The translations under genes and the position numbers were made by a program. Shown one piece after another: positions 60,213-64,000 of a stretch of DNA of 64,000 nt. The DNA comes from Kocuria sp. (GTDB lineage: Bacteria > Actinomycetota > Actinomycetes > Actinomycetales > Micrococcaceae): contig JAKDJD010000006.1 of NCBI GenBank assembly GCA_030454085.1, forward strand, positions 1-64,000, written 5' to 3'. The notes below the pieces were generated by a model. That model saw nothing but the letters and a program-made list of their open reading frames with translations, made no database searches and was not told where the DNA came from. Every line of letters starts with the position of its first letter. Position 1 is the first letter of the stretch.

Positions 60213-61907
60213 ATGGCAAAGCACACACCACGCAGCGCAGGACGGCGCCTTCTGGGCGCTGTTCCGGCGTTCTTCCGAGGAATTCGCAGACGGCGGCGGG
60301 AGTCTCTCCAGTTCTCCGCCGTGATCGTCGCGACCTCGCTCGCCCTGGTGGCGTTCATCTTTGCCGGCAACTTCCTTTCGACCCAGATCGCCAACAGCCT
60401 GTTCAAAGAACGTCAGGAGCAGGCCCTGGAGGAGTCGTCGAGCGGTTTCTCCGATGTGCAGAAAATTTTCGACAATGCGGTGGCCTCGGACCAGAACGAA
60501 GTCCAGTCGCTCATGCGCGAGACACTCACCATCCTTGAGAACCACGGTGCTGACGCGAAACGTCAGTGGATACTCATCCCCGTGGACTACCACCAGGGTC
60601 AGGGATATGTCGGGCCCCTGAGCCAGAACGACTGGATGACGTCGTCCTCCGTTCCCCAGGACCTGCAGAAACAGGTCGCGGCGCAGAACGGTGTTTTCTG
60701 GCAGTCGTCCAAGGTCCAGGCGAACGGGGACGGGGCGGAAATCCCGGTCCTCTTCGTGGGTACGAAGGTGCACCTGAACCAGGGCAACGACTACGCGCTC
60801 TACCTTGTCTACGATCTTTCGTCCTCCCAGAAGACCCTGGACTACATCCAGCTGGTGATCGTGGCGGGGTTCGCGATTCTTCTGATCTTCGTTGCGACGA
60901 TCGTCTGGTGGGTGACGCGCTCCGTGATTCGGCCGATTTCCCAGACCGCGCGTTCGGCGGAGCGCCTGTCCCGGGGAGATCTCAACGAACGAGTCGCGGT
61001 GAGGGGCGAGAACGAGGCCGCGGTCCTGGGAAATTCCTTCAACCACATGGCCGACAGCCTCCAGGAACAGATCATTCAGCTCGAAACCCTGTCCAAGATG
61101 CAGCAAAGATTCGTCTCGGACGTCTCCCACGAGCTGCGGACGCCGCTGACCACGGTCAAGATGGCCGCAGAACTGCTGTACGGGGGCCGGGAGGAGATGG
61201 ATCCCTCCTTCCAAAGATCCACGGAATTGCTGTACCACCAGGTCGATCGCTTCGAGTCGCTGCTGTCCGACCTGTTGGAGATTTCCCGCTTCGATGCGGG
61301 CTCCGCAACCTTGGACTCGAGCACCGTGGACCTCGCAGATCTGGTCGAAGACACCGTGGAGTCCGTCCGGCCCCACCTGGACAAGCAGGGATTGGAAGTG
61401 CGGCTCCACGGGACCGAGGAACGGTGCTCCGTGGAGATGGATCCTCGTCGCATCGAGCGCGTCGTGAGAAATTTGCTGGTCAACGCGATCGAGCACTCGG
61501 AGGGGCGGCAGATCGACGTCTACATCGCCTGCAACGAGCTCGACGCCGCCGTGGCCGTTCGGGACCACGGTGTCGGCATGACCCCCGAGCAGACTCGCGA
61601 AGTGTTCAACAGGTTTTGGCGCGCGGATCCCTCCCGCAAGAGGACTTTGGGAGGCACCGGCCTGGGTCTGTCCATCGCCGCGGAGGACACACGATTGCAC
61701 CAAGGGCGGCTGGAAGCGTGGGGACAGCTCGAGCACGGCGCGTGCTTCCGGCTGACCCTGCCCAAACGTGGAGGGCGCCCGGCCGGTGACTCGCCGCTGG
61801 GGCTCCCGCCCGAAGGCGTACCGGACACGCCCGCTTCGCTCCCCGAGGTCGAGGACCGCGGCGCGGAGGACGAGGGCTCCGAAGGCTCGCAGGAGGACAC
61901 CGAATGA
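60213..61907 (+). CDS. mtrB: Sensor histidine kinase MtrB
   Basis: It phosphorylates MtrA in response to envelope or osmotic state. The 564-aa product has a basic N-terminus, two membrane helices (about residues 34-56 and 213-235) around an extracytoplasmic sensor, a HAMP domain, the HisKA phospho-acceptor His306 in SDVSHELRTPL, the N-box NLLVNAIEHSEG near 420, DHGVGM and GGTGLGLSI. A Pro/Glu-rich tail of about 45 residues ends the protein. It overlaps lpqB by four bases; in mycobacteria LpqB interacts with MtrB. Confidence 0.94.
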   Translation: MAKHTPRSAGRRLLGAVPAFFRGIRRRRRESLQFSAVIVATSLALVAFIFAGNFLSTQIANSLFKERQEQALEESSSGFSDVQKIFDNAVASDQNEVQSLMRETLTILENHGADAKRQWILIPVDYHQGQGYVGPLSQNDWMTSSSVPQDLQKQVAAQNGVFWQSSKVQANGDGAEIPVLFVGTKVHLNQGNDYALYLVYDLSSSQKTLDYIQLVIVAGFAILLIFVATIVWWVTRSVIRPISQTARSAERLSRGDLNERVAVRGENEAAVLGNSFNHMADSLQEQIIQLETLSKMQQRFVSDVSHELRTPLTTVKMAAELLYGGREEMDPSFQRSTELLYHQVDRFESLLSDLLEISRFDAGSATLDSSTVDLADLVEDTVESVRPHLDKQGLEVRLHGTEERCSVEMDPRRIERVVRNLLVNAIEHSEGRQIDVYIACNELDAAVAVRDHGVGMTPEQTREVFNRFWRADPSRKRTLGGTGLGLSIAAEDTRLHQGRLEAWGQLEHGACFRLTLPKRGGRPAGDSPLGLPPEGVPDTPASLPEVEDRGAEDEGSEGSQEDTE

Positions 61908-63616
61908 TGAGCGGAAACAGACCTCAGGCTCCCCGGCGGCGTCGGTCGTCGGCCGTACGCGCCGTCGCGTGTGCGACCGCCATCGGACTCTTGGTCGTCG
62001 GGTGCGGACGTATCCCGACGAGCGGGCCGGTCTACCACTACAACGAACCCGATTCCCAGGCTTCGTCCACGGCCCCCGCGTTCAACCCTTCGGGCCCGGA
62101 GAAGGGGGCCTCGCCGAAGGATATTCTCAGCGGCTTCCTCAAGGCCGGGACCGGCGTCGAGAACGACTACTCCGTGGCTCGCGAGTATCTCACCACGGAG
62201 CTTGCCGGGACGTGGAAGCCCGAGGATCGGACGCTCGTGCGAAGCAACGACGTCTCGATCGACGCCAAGGACGGCGATCAGCAGGCGACGGCGGAGGTCA
62301 ACGTGTCGACGTCGATCGACGGGAGGGGCATCGCGACGTCGTACAGGGACCCCGACCAACAGAAGATCACCGCGAAGTTCCAGCAGGTCAACGGGCAGTG
62401 GCGCATTTCGGAAATTCCGAATGGAACAATCGTCTCGCGGCAGGAATTCGAGCAACTGTTCCGTTCGTTCACGCTCTACTTCTACGATCCGACGTTCAGC
62501 TACGCCGTGCCGGACATCCGCTGGTTCGCCAACCGTTCGACGGTGGCGACGTCGGTTGTGCGCGTGCTGCTTCAGGGCCCGGCACCGTATCTGGAAGGCT
62601 CGGTCGTCTCGGCGATTCCGGCGGGGACGAATCTGATGAGGCAATCGGTTCCGGTCAGCAACTCCTCCGCCGAGGTGGGGCTGTCCGGTGAAGGGGTCAC
62701 CGACGCGAACCAGCTGACGCTCGAAAGGATGAACACCCAACTCGAGCAGACGTTGAAGAGCACGAGCTCGGTCGACAGCGTGCGATTGTCGGTCGACGAC
62801 AAAGCCGTGGAAACGGGGAAGGTGGCCGACTACCGGCCTGCCTCCGTGAACCCCCAGGTTCCCAGCCCTCAAGTCGGGGTCCTGGATGGGCAACTCGTGA
62901 CGTACGCTGACGGGCAGTCCCGCAAGGTCTCGGGACTCGAACCGAACGACGTCGAGCCCAGCATGCCGACCATGGACACGGATCGCCGGCTGTACGCATA
63001 CGCGAATTCGGACCGCAACCACCTCGGCGTCCGGTCGACCAACGGCAAGTCGATGGACGCCGATACGGACGAAAACATCACTGCCCCGAGCATCGATGCC
63101 AACAAGTGGGTGTGGGCCGGTGGTTCCGAAGGCTCCGTGTACGCGTGGAACACACGAGGCGACAGTCAAGACCCGCAGACTATTGGCGCCGACTGGCTCA
63201 AGGGCCAGCACATCCAGTCCTTCAAGGTCTCCCGCGATGCCTCCAGGGCACTGATCGTCACGGGCGAGGGTGACGACTCACGTGTGTGGGTCAGCGGGAT
63301 CAAACGGGACGACCAGGGTGCTCCCGAAAGCCTGGGGGAGCCTCTGCGCGTGGGGACGACCCATAATGCTACTCAGGCCGCGTGGATTTCCGACACCGAG
63401 GTCGTGACGGCAAATACCCAAGACGGCAGCGTGCAGACCGTGTCTCTCTCGGGGGACACCCACGATGTCAACGGCCTGTCGGACATCGAGCACATCACCG
63501 GTGGCAACGGGCGAGAATCCGTCTACGCGCAGACCGGAGGGGACACGTACATTCTGACGGGAACCTCTTGGACGCGGGTGGATACCAAGGTTCGCGACCT
63601 GTCCTACGCGGAGTGA
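61904..63616 (+). CDS. lpqB: Lipoprotein LpqB, MtrAB accessory
   Basis: This extracytoplasmic lipoprotein modulates MtrB signalling. The 570-aa product has an arginine-rich n-region, a hydrophobic helix and the lipobox VVGC with lipidated Cys34, then a GerMN domain near residues 190-300 (SVVRVLLQGPAPYLEG) and a C-terminal beta-propeller-like LpqB domain. The start ATG overlaps the mtrB stop (ATGATGA), with GGAGG 7 nt upstream; the second ATG, one codon on, is also possible. The length fits the family. Confidence 0.9.
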   Translation: MMSGNRPQAPRRRRSSAVRAVACATAIGLLVVGCGRIPTSGPVYHYNEPDSQASSTAPAFNPSGPEKGASPKDILSGFLKAGTGVENDYSVAREYLTTELAGTWKPEDRTLVRSNDVSIDAKDGDQQATAEVNVSTSIDGRGIATSYRDPDQQKITAKFQQVNGQWRISEIPNGTIVSRQEFEQLFRSFTLYFYDPTFSYAVPDIRWFANRSTVATSVVRVLLQGPAPYLEGSVVSAIPAGTNLMRQSVPVSNSSAEVGLSGEGVTDANQLTLERMNTQLEQTLKSTSSVDSVRLSVDDKAVETGKVADYRPASVNPQVPSPQVGVLDGQLVTYADGQSRKVSGLEPNDVEPSMPTMDTDRRLYAYANSDRNHLGVRSTNGKSMDADTDENITAPSIDANKWVWAGGSEGSVYAWNTRGDSQDPQTIGADWLKGQHIQSFKVSRDASRALIVTGEGDDSRVWVSGIKRDDQGAPESLGEPLRVGTTHNATQAAWISDTEVVTANTQDGSVQTVSLSGDTHDVNGLSDIEHITGGNGRESVYAQTGGDTYILTGTSWTRVDTKVRDLSYAE

Positions 63617-63711
63617 ACGAGTCGTCCACAATGGGCCGATCTCTGACGGCCGCACCACACGACAGGCCATAATGGCGTCAATCCATTGATGGGCTGGGGT
63701 GTGAGGTGGGA

Positions 63712-64000
63712 ATGTGGCGTGACGGACGGACCTACGACGCCGCTGCCGCGGCGGTCGCCGGTACGCTGACGGACGCCATCGAGGTGATCCTTCCGCAGCC
63801 CTGCGCCGTGTGCGGCCTCGGTCGGGGCCCCGTCTGCCGCGTGTGCAGGGCGCTCGTGCACAGATGGTCGGCTGATCCCGTCAACGTTGCTCCGGTGCTT
63901 CCGCACTGGCCGTCCGACCGGTTGTGTATAGCTTCTGGTGCCTACCGCCACGAGTTTGCCCGACTCATTCTGGCTTTCAAGAACGGGGGCCGGCTGGACA
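63712..64000 (+). CDS. ComF-family phosphoribosyltransferase-like protein (partial, runs off the window)
   Basis: Only the first 96 codons are present. The product has the N-terminal zinc finger of ComF/GntX proteins, Cys31, Cys34, Cys42 and Cys45 (CAVCG and CRVC), and the family segment AYRHEFARLILAFKNGG. The rest, including the PRPP-binding loop, lies beyond 64000. The ATG is preceded by GTGAGGTGGGA. Members are linked to DNA uptake in competent bacteria, while most actinobacterial copies have no assigned role. The location after mtrAB-lpqB is conserved. Confidence 0.85.
   Translation, partial: MWRDGRTYDAAAAAVAGTLTDAIEVILPQPCAVCGLGRGPVCRVCRALVHRWSADPVNVAPVLPHWPSDRLCIASGAYRHEFARLILAFKNGGRLD

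Noticed and set aside
59457-61736. 759-codon antisense frame across mtrA and mtrB
   Set aside because: Entirely opposite two well-supported genes; the sequence has no recognisable domain.

Overview
This window looks like chromosomal core DNA from a high-GC Gram-positive bacterium of the order Micrococcales, most likely family Micrococcaceae (the Arthrobacter/Kocuria/Rothia group). The evidence is the high GC content, frequent GTG and TTG starts, many actinobacterial families (DUF3117, DUF3107, AdnAB, UPF0182, MtrAB-LpqB, the HemQ-type heme pathway), a gene order resembling the mycobacterial Rv3193c-Rv3202c block, and an initiator tRNA gene with no encoded CCA. The genus cannot be fixed from the sequence alone. 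I see no phage, insertion sequence, CRISPR array or toxin-antitoxin pair.

Layout. 1-3.3 kb: galE and dapD (minus), with dapE diverging (lysine/peptidoglycan diaminopimelate synthesis). 3.3-6.5 kb: a gluABCD-type glutamate ABC transporter on the minus strand with ATGA overlaps. 6.6-9 kb: a small membrane protein, a PIG-V-like mannosyltransferase, DUF3117 and tatB. 9-13.2 kb: mrp, a DUF1003 protein, a PRC/MgtE_N/CBS protein and a divergent general-stress-17M protein. 13.3-18.8 kb: aminopeptidase P, a divergent PHP phosphoesterase, an orphan DNA methyltransferase, a DEAD-box helicase with a long structured leader, and DUF3107. 18.9-30.2 kb: a TetR regulator and then the heme block hemA <-> hemE-hemY-hemQ-hemH-hemC-hemD-hemB-hemL, a complete glutamate-to-heme set of the coproporphyrin-dependent type. 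30.2-43.6 kb: a DnaQ-like exonuclease, the AdnAB helicase-nuclease, a kinase-like phosphotransferase, NudC, a short UvrD2, a TOMM-cyclodehydratase-like protein and a YgjP-like metallopeptidase. 43.6-49.6 kb: a zinc-dependent-hydrolase family protein, a PDZ-Lon protease and UPF0182. 49.7 kb: the initiator tRNA. 50-54.7 kb: a metal-sensing ArsR, PspA, a PspA-associated coiled-coil membrane protein that lacks the usual TPM domain, and HtrA. 54.7-64 kb: trmL, a cysteine desulfurase, mnmA, chorismate mutase, a MetE-like protein, mtrA-mtrB-lpqB and the start of a comF gene cut by the window edge.

How the parts work together. Many genes sit in tightly overlapping operons (ATGA or GTGA junctions in glu, hem, adn and mtr). 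The cysteine desulfurase and MnmA together make 2-thiouridine in tRNA. PspA, its coiled-coil partner and HtrA form an envelope-stress neighbourhood. A recurring regulatory theme is the leaderless promoter: about fourteen genes have an nANNNT -10 box only 6-8 nt before the start codon, often on both sides of a divergent pair. Convergent genes are usually separated by strong inverted repeats, including a perfect 50-bp palindrome.
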